Under the pieces are notes generated by a model. That model saw only the letters and a list, made by a program, of their open reading frames with translations. It did no database searches and was not told the DNA's origin. This document shows, piece by piece, positions 23,901 to 36,143 of a stretch of DNA of 64,000 nucleotides; positions within the stretch are counted from its first letter, which is position 1; each line of letters starts with the position of its first letter. The DNA comes from Rhodosporidiobolus odoratus (lineage: Eukaryota; Basidiomycota; Microbotryomycetes; Sporidiobolales; Sporidiobolaceae), in contig JAOANU010000005.1 in assembly GCA_034387635.1 (NCBI GenBank), forward strand, positions 744,001 to 808,000, in the 5' to 3' direction. The translations under genes and the position numbers were made by a program.

Positions 23901-24566
23901 CTTGCATTCCAAGGGCGCTGGAACTCGCTGTAACAACAAGAGCCGCCACTGTCTGGAGATGGGTCTTCCAATCTCCGCTGAGGGTCAGGTGGCACTTGAC
24001 CTCGCGAACACTAAAGCAGCCAAACAGGCGGCTCGTTCGGAGGAGGAGAAGCAGGCTCACCACAATCAGGTTGCCACACTAATTGAGGCACTCAGTAAGG
24101 AGGTGTATGAGAGGAAGTTGGAACTATTGAGAAACAACAAGGCAAGGATGGTGGAGGAATCCGGTCCCTTTGTTCAAAAGAGGAAAAAGGAAAACCAGAC
24201 AAATAAGAAGGGCATCACCGGCTTTGTCCTCATCAACGCCAAAAACCATGTGCGCTTGCTGTCCCCCATCTAAACTTCTTCCTCGCTCTTCCTAGAAGAA
24301 TGGCTGATGAGCTTTCCCTCCCCATTCATGTACCGACTTCAGTCAACTCTTCCCTGTGCCAGAGCCTTCGTCGCTGTCCTCACACCTTGTCCCTCTCTGT
24401 ACTCCCAACCAACATCACTCAAAGCCCCTGACCAACAGTATGGAGGCAATCATCAGTATTCCCGTCAATCAGGAACACTCTGCATGCTCCCCTGCAGGAC
24501 CGCTGCACTGGGAAGGATCCGGCACACAACCAGTCATCAAGCCTCTACCCTTACAGATGCAATAGC
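20938..24566 (+). pseudogene. Ruined inverted copy of the 828-aa orphan gene
   Basis: Plus-strand homology runs in order with the intact gene at 7524-10619. Examples are the WDAHLMVH block near 21175, the Ser/Pro-rich block near 21800-22130, a PPTRAVKHG block near 22930, the MEPDTPWH block near 23690 and the Pro/Ala tail near 24330. Introns are retained. The frame is broken by many stops and frameshifts, by a deletion of about 86 nt near 23235, and by an insertion of about 730 nt at 22193-22925. One long open stretch (23566-24273) remains, corresponding to the large 705-nt exon. Many CpG sites of the intact copy are TpG or CpA here. The sequence after 24566 stays homologous to about 24860 but lacks the ACO1 fragment. 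Confidence 0.85.
22193..22925. mobile_element. Insertion in the ruined gene with copia-like 3' end debris
   Basis: The homology to the intact orphan gene is interrupted between a block ending TTTTGCCTGG and one resuming CCTCCTACCCGGG. The insert includes a purine-rich tract (AAGAAGGGGGGAGAG near 22726) followed by an LTR-like start at 22770 shared with the solo LTR at 19076. No pol frame is visible. It is best read as a truncated retrotransposon remnant. Confidence 0.45.
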
Positions 24567-25934
24567 TGAGTTGGCCAGCTCAGTGTCTCCATTGTCTTTC
24601 CCTCTGTCTCGTTTGACTTTCCCTATGCTTTGTTTGATTTTCTGTTGTCTCCGCTCCGCTTGGCCTTCAAGGATTCCCTCCTTCACTGCAAAGATGTTGT
24701 GCTGTGCAATGTGTGCCTCATCCTGCACCATGTATCCTTACACCCAGACACCTCATCTTGGCTGTAGTGAGGCAGTAAAGAGTCGGGAGAAAAGGTGCGG
24801 GGGAGTTGTGATTTGTTCCAGGTGGAGAATGGTGGGGGTCTCAGTCGCTGCATCACTGAGACGCAAATTTGTGGTCTCTCTTGTCTCAGTGAGTATCTCT
24901 TCCCAAGCTCTGCAATGACTCGCCTTGGTTCACTGTCTCTCTCCAAGTTCTCTCAGTTTCTATCTGCCTTTTGGCCACACGTACTGCAATGGCCTTTCTC
25001 AAAGATCACCCAATTTCCACTACCACAAGCCCTTGCTCCAGTGGACTGCCATACCTACAAATCCTGGGGCACTTGGTATAACTTCACACAGCTTCTTGAT
25101 ATATTGACCTTTTCACACAGGTTGTGTCCTCCCTCGGGTCCCAGGCCCCCTGACACTGATGACCGCATTTTGTCCCAATGATCACCTTGACACGTGAGTG
25201 CTGCACCACCTCACGCCGGGTCAAGTGCCAGAGCTGCAGAGAGCATTTGCACCTTTTTCATTGTGAAGGCTGCTCCAGTCTTTGCCGGACACGTTTATAA
25301 GCCCGAGGGCAGACGAACGCATGCAGCGTGCTTCACGCTACGTCTGTCTGAGGATCCAAACCGGACAGGCTTATCGACGGCAGCGGACACGATCTTCATG
25401 TTGGCCTCTGCAACTTGGAAAGTCAGCGTCTCTTGTGGTGAAGCTTCTAAAGCCCGCAGACGGCAGCCTCCCCGTGTGCTTGGGTCCGCGCTTGCTCAAT
25501 CTTGGGCGAGAGGCTGAGGGCGCAGAGGAGGCGCGGGTTGATGGTACACTATATGCTTCTCATGTTTAATACTTGTCCGCACCAGCAGCATCGCAAACAG
25601 GCCGGAATCGCGTCCTGGCGGATCCGAGGCTCTTATCACACCTTTGAGAGCGCGTCGTTGGACCAGAAAGGCAAGCGCGATCGCGTTGCGGCGGGCTCTT
25701 CATTCAGATCAAACGAGGCTTTTCGGGTCGTTGCTCCTCCCTCTCCTCCTCATTCCTTGCTGCTGCTACTAGACTGCCCCCTTTATCGCTGTTGTTCGAA
25801 CAGTCACCCCCCCTTCATTCATTCAAAGTGAGTTGACCATCCCGCACGCGCCGCTCCCACGACACGTCCCCATCTCCAATCTCTCCCTCTCCCTCTTCCT
25901 CTCACTCCTCACACTCACACCTCGAATCAACAGA
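24567..25934. other. Downstream part of the ruined copy, then GMD promoter
   Basis: To about 24860 the sequence aligns with the region downstream of the intact orphan gene. At the place where copy A carries the ACO1 fragment this copy runs through without it, so it represents the state before capture. From about 25190 the sequence becomes ordinary, and a pyrimidine-rich leader (about 25840-25930) precedes GMD. No additional gene is supported. Confidence 0.5.
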
Positions 25935-27944
<2,010 letters not shown>

Positions 27945-28350
27945 GCATATCGCATCCCCTATTTCCGTCTCTCGTACCCTCGCAACCCCCTAGAACCGAC
28001 TCTCCACCTTCATACCGGACTTTTCTCTCGTCGGGCTGGCTTGCCCCTCTCCCTCTCTGCCGTTCATCTCGTTATATGCTGTGTCTATCTTCTGCGGTTC
28101 CTTCCCTGCTCTGTTCCCTTCGTTTTCCGTCTCTCGTCGTAGGGTTCCCGTTGTTCTGTGTGGCTTGCACCGCTTGGACGGTGCGGTTGATTTCGGTGCC
28201 AACGAAACTGCATTTCTGGCATCACCTGACTGGTCCGCATGGAATTGCGAGAAGTGTGAACGACTTGGGAAGAAGTGGCCGACACGAGATTGTCGCGCAG
28301 GCTCCGGTTTAGAATTGTTGGTCAACCTCATACTTCCGCAACCTCAAAGA

Positions 28351-30699
28351 ATGGCAGACTCGCTGCCGGCACATACAGCGGAACCACTCATAGCTTCGCC
28401 ACGTCTATATACGTCCTCCGACGCTCACCTCGAAGGGACCCCTTCATTACCCATTCGAACCGAACAATACGATGAGGACGACGACCGTCTATTGGAGGAT
28501 GCAGAGGCCTTGCTAGCCGAAGATGAGAAGCTGCACCGACGCGCCCGGAGTCGTACAGGCTCTTTCTCGTTCGACTTCAGCGGTCGACTACTTCAACTAG
28601 CAGCATCATCAGAAGAACGAAGGGACGACGTACTGGCGGGGGGAACAGGCAGGGTCAAGGAGCATGTCAGCTTGTGGCAAGGTATCGCGCTCGTCGTGGG
28701 AACCGTCGTTGGCAGCGGAATCTTCTCGTCGCCCGGTTTGGTCGCGAAGGAGACTGGAAGTGCCGGGAGTGCGTTGCTCGTATGGGTGGTTGCGGGACTA
28801 CTCTCTTGGGCTGGTATGTTCTCTCTCTGCTTGCTCAAGGTCGTGTCCCGCTGAAATGGTCTACTCTTACCTGCAGGTGGCTCAAGTTTCGCAGAACTGG
28901 GAAGTATGCTGCCGATGAACGGTGGTGCGCAAGCGGTACGATTCTGTGTTTCTGGTATACGCTCGAACAAGTCACCTACCGACTTGTTTCTGTAGTATCT
29001 GTCGGCTGCCTACGGTCCCTTGTGAGTGCACACTCACCTCGACCTTCCCAACTCAGGAAGCAAACCTACTGCCTACAGATTCGCCTATGCCTTCTCGTTT
29101 ACCGCGGTCACTGCTCTGAAGCCAGGAGGGCAAGCCATCATCTCTATCATGTATGCCGCCATCACTTGTGCTTTGTTTGCAAGTGGGTTACTCTTGGCTA
29201 ACTCCGCTACTTTGCAGTTCTGCCGAATACCTCTGCCGCATCTTCTGGCATACTGCTTTCGAGCCCGATCCTCGAGCAGCAGCACGGAGCATCCCTACCT
29301 TCGCCATCAAACTCGTCGCCATCCTAGGCCTTCTCGTCATTTCCGCCGTTCAAGCCTGGAGCACAAAAGCAGGAACGCGTGCCCAGCTAGTCGTCACCGT
29401 CTTCAAGATTCTCGCACTCGTACTTGTCTTCATTGGCGGCCTCGTCTGGCTGGGATTAGGACGAATCGCATCGGATTTCTCCTTTTCGGGGTCGACGGAT
29501 GCTGCTTCTGGCTACGCCCTAGCTCTCTTCTCTGCACTGTGGTCTTTCGACGGGTGGGATGCCGCCAATTTCGTCGGCCGGGACGTCACGCCGGGCGCGT
29601 TGCCGTGAGTCGCCAGTCGTGGCTATCTCGCCATCTTGGAACTTGTGGATGGTCTTGACATACTCATGCACAACCCATAGTCTGATGATCAACAGCAGCT
29701 TGGGTATGGTTGTCGTGCTCTTTACCTTGGCCAATATCTCATACTTCATCGTCTTGCCCTTCGACATCGTAGGCCGCCCCTTTTCCACTTGGTTTCTTCT
29801 CGCCCTGTACTGACAATGCTCTCCTATGTAGGCCACAGCCACGAACACCATCGGTTCGTCCTACGTCTTCCTGGATAGCCGAGTACCACTGACGGTGTGC
29901 CCGCAGGACTCGACTTCGGACGAGCGCTAGCTGGACCCGTCGGTGGTCTTCTTTTCGCGATCATAGTCGCAATATCCGGTCTCGGCGCGCTCAATGCGAC
30001 CGTCTACACGTCTTCGTACGCTCCCGCCCTTTGCCTCTCATTCTGCTGTGGCTCACTCTCCTGTCTCCTTAGCCGTCTCATCGTTGCAGCCGGCGAGCAA
30101 GGCTTCCTCCCCCACCCCTTCGCCCGGTTCAACGAGCGACAACAGACCCCGATCAATGGCATTCTGCTCGGCGCAGCCCTTTCGACCATCTTCATCATTT
30201 TCGGGGACTTTGCCCATTTGACCTTCTTCTACGGAGTCTGCGCTTGGACGTGGAACCTCCTCGTTGTGATTGGCTTGCTTGTGTTGCGGGTGCAAGAGCC
30301 GACCCTGAAGCGGTGAGCAGTCTTTACGATCTGCGTCTCCCTAGCGGGTTCTGAAGGTTTTGCCCGTCCCCAGCCCATATCGAACCTACCTCGCTACCCC
30401 AATCCTGTTCGCCAGTACAGCACTCTTTCTCATCGTCCTCTCCTGCTTCTCCAAGCCATGGCAGTCTCTTGCGGCGTTTGCGTTCTGCGTCGCGGGAGCC
30501 GTGCCATACTATTTCCAGACACGAAGAAGCGGTACGTGTGTTTCCCCGACGCTGCTCTGTTCATCTATCGAGCTATAGCTGACGTTTTGGTCTCATCATC
30601 AACAGAGGAAAGGCGAACGGATGGATTAGAGATGACCTAAAAATGGAGAAGCGGTTTCCGACTCTCCAGACCGACCTGCCGTCTCACGTAGAGGTATGA
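28351..30699 (+). CDS. APC/LAT-family amino-acid permease
   Basis: Eleven exons (28351-28813, 28877-28935, 28996-29021, 29079-29150, 29218-29604, 29681-29768, 29832-29853, 29907-30015, 30073-30312, 30374-30531, 30608-30699) give about 571 aa. A cytosolic acidic N-tail of about 110 residues precedes twelve predicted membrane spans. TM1 carries the APC signature VVGTVVGSGIFSSPG, followed by GGSSFAELGSMLPMNGGAQ. The FDGWDAANFVGRD motif at TM6-7 places it with LAT/Mup1-type amino-acid transporters, not with the classical yeast AAP family. Substrate is not predictable. Two exons are tiny (26 and 22 nt). The last acceptor is ambiguous: using 30606 instead would end the protein at 30640 with a shorter tail. 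The start follows the first ATG of the open N-terminal frame. Confidence 0.9.
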
Positions 30700-30734
30700 G
30701 CCTGCCGCACGGCGCTCTATTGCTAGCAGCCAAT

Positions 30735-32781
30735 CTATCCGAGACTCGACGCTTCAACCGCTTCTCCGTCTTCTTCCCTTCCCTGACGCGAGGCTGCCGC
30801 CCGCCTCGCTTCTTTCTCCACCGCCTTCTTCTGCTTCTGCACCGCTATGCGATGTACCTTCGTCTTGAGGTGTCCTTCCCATTGCCGTTCTTCCACCATT
30901 AATGGTCGATTCGGATCGCGGGTGCAGGTTGGGCATGCGCGCTTGAGGTGGGCGGCGGGCCTGTGGAGAGTCGGTCAGTAGGAAACGGGAATGCGACATG
31001 ACCAGAACGTACGAGATGGGTGCGGGAGGGGAGAGGTGCAGACTGGCGGCTGAAGATAGAGATAGCGGGTCGGGAAGAGGGTTGCCGTCGAGAAAAGCTG
31101 ACGGTTAAATGATAGAATTGCTCAGCTATGCGTCCATCCCTGAGGGTTGAAGAAGGAGCTAACCGTTGACAAGTTTGACCGCTTGATCCCGAACGTTCTC
31201 GTTCCAGCGAGAGAGGTCTGCGAGAGAAGGTCAATCAGCCTGTTCGCGCTTGACACAGCTGGATACGACCAAATGTACCAGATGCGTCAAGTAGTACGAC
31301 GGTCACTTCATTCGGCTTCTCGAGCTTGCGCACAGCTGGCAGCAACTTGGACTTAATCCATTTTACTTGCCGCTTCGCGTATTGCCTCGTCGACACCTTC
31401 ATGGTCTCGACGCCTTGGTCAAATAGCTTGCGTAAGCCAGCGTCGCTCTCGATTGTGAGAGAAGGGTCTCGGTGACGCAGGCCGAGGTACGGCTCGAACT
31501 CCTTGTACCCTGGAGCGATCAGAATCAGCTTGATAAAGGAGCGAGGGTGTAAGCATGCAAATTACCGATAGCCTGGTAGATCCCTTTGCTGTAGTTGGTG
31601 GGCTCTGCTTCAGGGCCATGAGCAATTTGCCAGAGTTCGTCGATTTCGCTGAGGAGACCTCGCTGAGAAGGGTAGGACGTAATTAGCGGATCAGGGTGGA
31701 CCGCGAGCACCGAAACGCACCTCGATCATCTTGTCTACCCTTCCGTCTAACCGAGGATGTAGGAAATCGTTCTCGGCGTATAGCCAGAAGACAAGGGAGC
31801 GGAACCTGCAAGGGTGAGAAGGTCAGATGGTAGGAAATTTCAGAAGAATGTTGCGAGGAGAAGTACCTTGCACCCCCATCAGGCTTCTCTTGTTGTTCGT
31901 TTACGACGTCTTCCCACCGTCGGCCGCTCCATACGATGTCAAGTGCTCGCCGCACTTTCCGGATATCTCGCCAATGCCACCGTTCTGCGCTAGTGGGGTC
32001 GACTCGCTGGAGCAGGTCGAACAGGGCAGGTGTGAGAGTGGTCGGAGAGCGTAGACGAGGAGGTAGAAGATCGAGAGGGAATGGAGGAGGAAAATCGTCT
32101 GGAGTGGAGATTTGGGGCAAGCAAGGAAGGGTGAGGAAGAGAGTGAGGAGTTCTTGCGGGAGGATTTCGATGGACTGCCGCAGGGTAGGCGGGAAGTTGC
32201 CGATATCTTCCATTGTTCGAAGTGAGGTAGCGAGGGCGGGTTCAGGGGGAGCAGGCTCGCCCGAGACATCGTTGACGAGCTGATTCGGGAAAATCAGGTT
32301 CTGCAGGTAGTAAGAGGTCCCGCCGACGCAGATTGGGACGGTCTGCTGCTTCTGAAGGTTGTCGATCTATGGAGGAAGCGCTGTGTCGGACGTAGTTCAG
32401 CAGTTAGAGGAAGGGAAAACGCACTTTTTCCATTGCGTCCCGCACAAAATCGTTTACTCCCCATTCTTCGCCGGGCTCGAGGAAGCCCATGAGATGGTGA
32501 GGGACGTCGTCCATCTCCTCAACAGTTGCTTTGTTCGTGATCACGTCCAGTCCTCGGTAACATTGCATCGAGTCGTGGTTGATGACCTCTCCTCGCAATG
32601 GCTTCGACGGGCGGTCCGCAAGCGCCTTTGCGATCTCGACGCCTAGTTGTGACTTGCCGACCCCAGTGGTGCCGATCACGGCGATGAGTGGAGGCTTCGC
32701 AGACATGGCAAGATTCCGGCGAAATCTTGGTTGAAAACTATGGTGGAGTGACGACGGGCGCAAGTAATGGGCTAGGAGCAT
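30735..32781 (-). CDS. MOD5: tRNA dimethylallyltransferase (isopentenyltransferase)
   Basis: Minus-strand exons 32425-32781, 31867-32366, 31721-31805, 31566-31662, 31279-31509, 31164-31217, 31013-31097 and 30735-30960 encode 544 aa. The P-loop (VIGTTGVGKSQLG), the NHDSMQCYRGLDVITNK block and ICVGGTSYYLQ identify the family; it adds an isopentenyl group to A37 of tRNAs reading UNN codons. A C-terminal matrin-type C2H2 finger (CPTCTRDPN...WEGHLKTKVH) is the eukaryotic hallmark. Two in-frame ATGs are present. The first (32781) prefixes MLLAHYLRPSSLHHSFQPRF, an Arg/His-rich presequence-like segment; the second (32706) starts directly at MSAKPPLIAV. Yeast MOD5 uses the same arrangement to supply mitochondria and cytosol/nucleus from one gene. 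Confidence 0.95.
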
Positions 32782-32883
32782 GCAAGAGCAGCTCGAGCCT
32801 ACCAGCAACGACTCCAAGTGCGATGCGACGGCGGGACGACGGAGAGAGAACTGCTTTTCTTCGTTTGCTCGACTTCAAGGAAT

Positions 32884-32902
32884 CGCTCGCTCGCTCGCTC
32901 GC
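32884..32902. repeat. Short CGCT microsatellite
   Basis: CGCTCGCTCGCTCGCTCGC lies between the MOD5 start and the EXO84 stop. It is simple sequence in the spacer. Confidence 0.85.
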
Positions 32903-33008
32903 ACAGGCTGCCGAAGCGCTCTCAAGACTCTCGCGTCGTCATACGAATGAAAGTTCCGACGACAACGACGCGTATATACAGCAATACACAGAAACTGCTC
33001 GATGACCT

Positions 33009-35922
33009 TTACTTCGCTTCACCCTCAGTTCCTCTCGCGGCTTCTCCCTCCTCCTTTGGCCGCATTCGCGGCACTGGTACTTCGGGTCCCTGTGACGTGT
33101 CGGGTCCACCCCCTCCCTCGCCGCTCGTTTGCTGCATGAAGATACTCTGCCGAGCGATGGCGACGGCTGACGGATTACCACGCGGGCCAGGTCGGAGATG
33201 GTTGCCGGAGAGAGTATCGTCGCGCAGGCGAGAGGAAGACTGGCGCGGCTCAACGGCGGGCTTTTGCGGGCGGAGCAGGCCGTCGAGAAGGAAAGTAAAG
33301 TCGAGACCGACGTCGCGAAGCTACGGGTGTATCGGAGTTAGGTACTGAAAGGAACTTTGGTGAGGGAGAGCAGCGTACCATCGCACCGTGAGTCTTGGTG
33401 ACTTCGAGCGATTCCTCGATAACCTTGCCGTCCTGATCTGCACCGTACACTTGCCGACGGAACATGTCCGCGTAGATCTCGACCTGCTCGCTTGCCCATC
33501 GTACGAAGCCTGTCGAAGGGCGGGAGGATCAGCCGCTGTAGGGCTGAATCGAAAGAGGGCAGAACCTGGAGGAGAACGCACCGGAAGCCATACGGTTATC
33601 CTTGAACGCCGCCATATACCACTCGCAGGTATTCTTGATAAGCGTGAAGCACACCATGGCGAGCTCCGAGATGTACATGCTTATGTCGCCCTCGAACTTG
33701 ATCTGCCGTGCCCGTTTCCGCACGAGCTTGCCGCGGGCGGTAAGGAACGTTTCTCGAGCTCGTTCGCCTTGGCCCAGACGAAGCAGCCAGGAAGTGGTGC
33801 GTACGACACCAGACTTTCGAATGGCGTGGTCGGAGAGGTCGTTCAAGAGGGCCGAAACGAGCTCCGATATTCGCTGGTCGAGCTTGGCGCGGAAAAGGTG
33901 GGAAGCGTGGGTATCGCCAGCGATCTGAGGCAACACTTGCTTGCCTGTAGTATGCGATCGATGAGTAGTGCGCTAGGTACTTCAAAAGTGACTCTGCGCA
34001 CCCTTCTCGACAAGAACAACTGCATCCTCGAACTCCCGAGTGGCGATGTTGACAGCGAGCTCGTCGGCGAAGTCGCCTATCCAACCCAAGTCCTTGCCGG
34101 TAGGTTCGTCTTTGCCGAGACCGAGGAAAGCAGCAGGGCTAAAGCCGGACGAGGAGAACGTCCCGTCGTAATACTGGCCGGAACCGCGAAGCTGCAGACG
34201 AGAATGGTAAGGATCGACCGGCGAGGAAGCAGGGAGAACGTACATCGCCTTTCCTCGCCTCAGCTTCGTTCAGCATTTCCTTGCGCTTCTTGTTCATCAG
34301 CTCTTCCGCAACCTTCTTGAAGGCCAGCAACAGCATTTTCTTGTCCTCAGGCTTGTCGGTGCGGAAGATGATCGTCTCCTTGCCGCGCTTGATCTTGACA
34401 GCGTTGTGCAGATCTGCGCAAAAGAAGAAGTCAGCTTTGCGAGACGGCACATAGGAGGGAAGCTAGGTACCGCCTCCATCCTTCAGATCCACAACGACAA
34501 TTTCGCTGAGGTTGAAGCAGCGCTCCGCTACCAAGCGCACCGGACCACCGATCCCTGGCCCTCGCCTCTTTTTCACGCTGACCAGCAATGCGTCATTGAG
34601 GAGGAAGAGATGAACAGGCTGTTTCGGCTTGTATGTAGCGGCATGGAGCTCGACGAAAGAGGCTGCTTCGGTGATAATATGCCGACCGGAGACGTAGGGT
34701 AGGAATTTCTGCGAGCCTTCGACACCCTCCCAAAGGGCCGAGAGCTGTGACTTGTACAGTGTAGCGAGGTCGGCAAGGGAGTTGCGCTGCGTTCGTCGAT
34801 TTGGGCCACCCGCGCCTAGAGAAGATAATGTAAGCCTCGCAGTGGACTATACGGTAGACAGGTAGGTGTACCTCCAATAAGCAGATCGTCGTCACCCCAT
34901 CCTCCTTCCAGCGATTCGGGCACGGATCGCCACTCCTCGAGGACACCCTTCAACTCGATCATCTCGTTTTCGAGCGTGGCGATCTCCTTCGAGATGACGA
35001 CGAAGTCGGCGTAGTTGCTGGAGGAATGGAGTCCATCAGCGGGCGGTCAAGGTAGAGTATCATAGGGCAGACGCACTTGAAGACGCTCTTCTGCAACTCG
35101 CCCTCCGTGATTTTCATCGCGCTCTCCAGTCTTCCCTTCAGCCGTCTCAGGTCTTCCATCTGGGCAGGAGCATCACCTCGAGTCTTTGGCAGATTTTGCT
35201 TCAGGACTGTGACCAAACAAGGGTCAGCACGCAAAGAGAAAAATGAAAGAAGCGAGGAAGACGAGTGGAGAGGGAATACACAACGCACAGTCTTCCGGCT
35301 TGAATCCCTCGCTCGCGAGTTGATCTACATCCAGCCCGGTAGCGATCAACTGGCCTTCAGCCGCAGCCCGTGCGGGATCCACTGGAACCTGTCGTTGCTG
35401 CGATCCGACAGGCGGGCCCTGACCTCCTGGCAGACTCGACGGCCCCGCCTGCCCCATGCCATCCGCGAGTCGACCGTCTGGGATCCTTCCTTGCGAAGGA
35501 GGCAGTCCCGCCGCAACTGCTGGACCTCCGACGCTCATGCCTTGCGGCATGGGCGGAAGAGTAGGGACCGCGGGTACGGGTCCACCATCGGATGGGCCAA
35601 AGTGGTGATGGTACGCTACGCTCTGACGCTTCTTGAGAAGCTTGGCTCCGACATTGCTCTGTGGACGAGGCATTCCGGCAGTGTTGCTTGACGAGGGGAG
35701 TCGGACTTGTCGACCTCCTGCGCCGCCTCTGCCGCCGCCAGGGGGTCCTGATGAGCTGTGTGAGGCGGAAGCTGAAGCCGGCGGACCATTTGAGTAGGCT
35801 TGGCGAGTGGACGACGAGGTTGAAGGTTGCGGTGGGGCTCGCGACGGACCAGGAGCAGCTGAGCGGGATGCGTCAGGCGGGGGGCGTGAAGTGGATGACG
35901 AGGATGGTGGTGGTCTTGACAT
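33009..35922 (-). CDS. EXO84: Exocyst complex component Exo84
   Basis: Minus-strand exons 35289-35922, 35077-35206, 34872-35017, 34471-34815, 34244-34413, 34002-34191, 33582-33944, 33379-33509 and 33009-33320 sum to 806 aa. A long Ser/Pro/Gly-rich unstructured N-terminus (MSRPPPSSSSTSRPPP) is followed by the conserved FKPEDF motif and a coiled-coil/Vps51-like helix (DLRRLKGRLESAMKITEGEL). A PH-like domain comes next (HLFLLNDALLVSVKK, VKIKRGKETIIFRT), then the alpha-helical C-terminal CorEx domain (LDQRISELVSALLNDL). By family it is part of the octameric tether that docks secretory vesicles at the plasma membrane and binds Rho/Ral-type GTPases. The tail is Gly/Pro/Arg-rich. Tandem with MOD5, about 230 bp apart. 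Confidence 0.92.
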
Positions 35923-36143
35923 GATACAGCGTGCGTAGCGATTGTGCGGAGACGAAGCGAAAGTGGGCGCAAAAAGCAGGAAGCAGAAAGGGTTGGCGTT
36001 GAGTCTCTGCACTTTCGGACTTCTTTCCTCTGCTTGACCCTAGACAAACAGATGTGGAAGTACTGCGATACCAGAGCTTTTTTCTCCCGCTCCGCCACCG
36101 TCACCCCGCCGGAAACGTCTATCCATCAACAAGAAACTACAGC

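Noticed and set aside
23566..24273. 235-codon ORF as an independent functional gene
   Set aside because: It corresponds to one exon of the 828-aa orphan gene, while flanking exons in this copy are broken by stops, deletions and an insertion.
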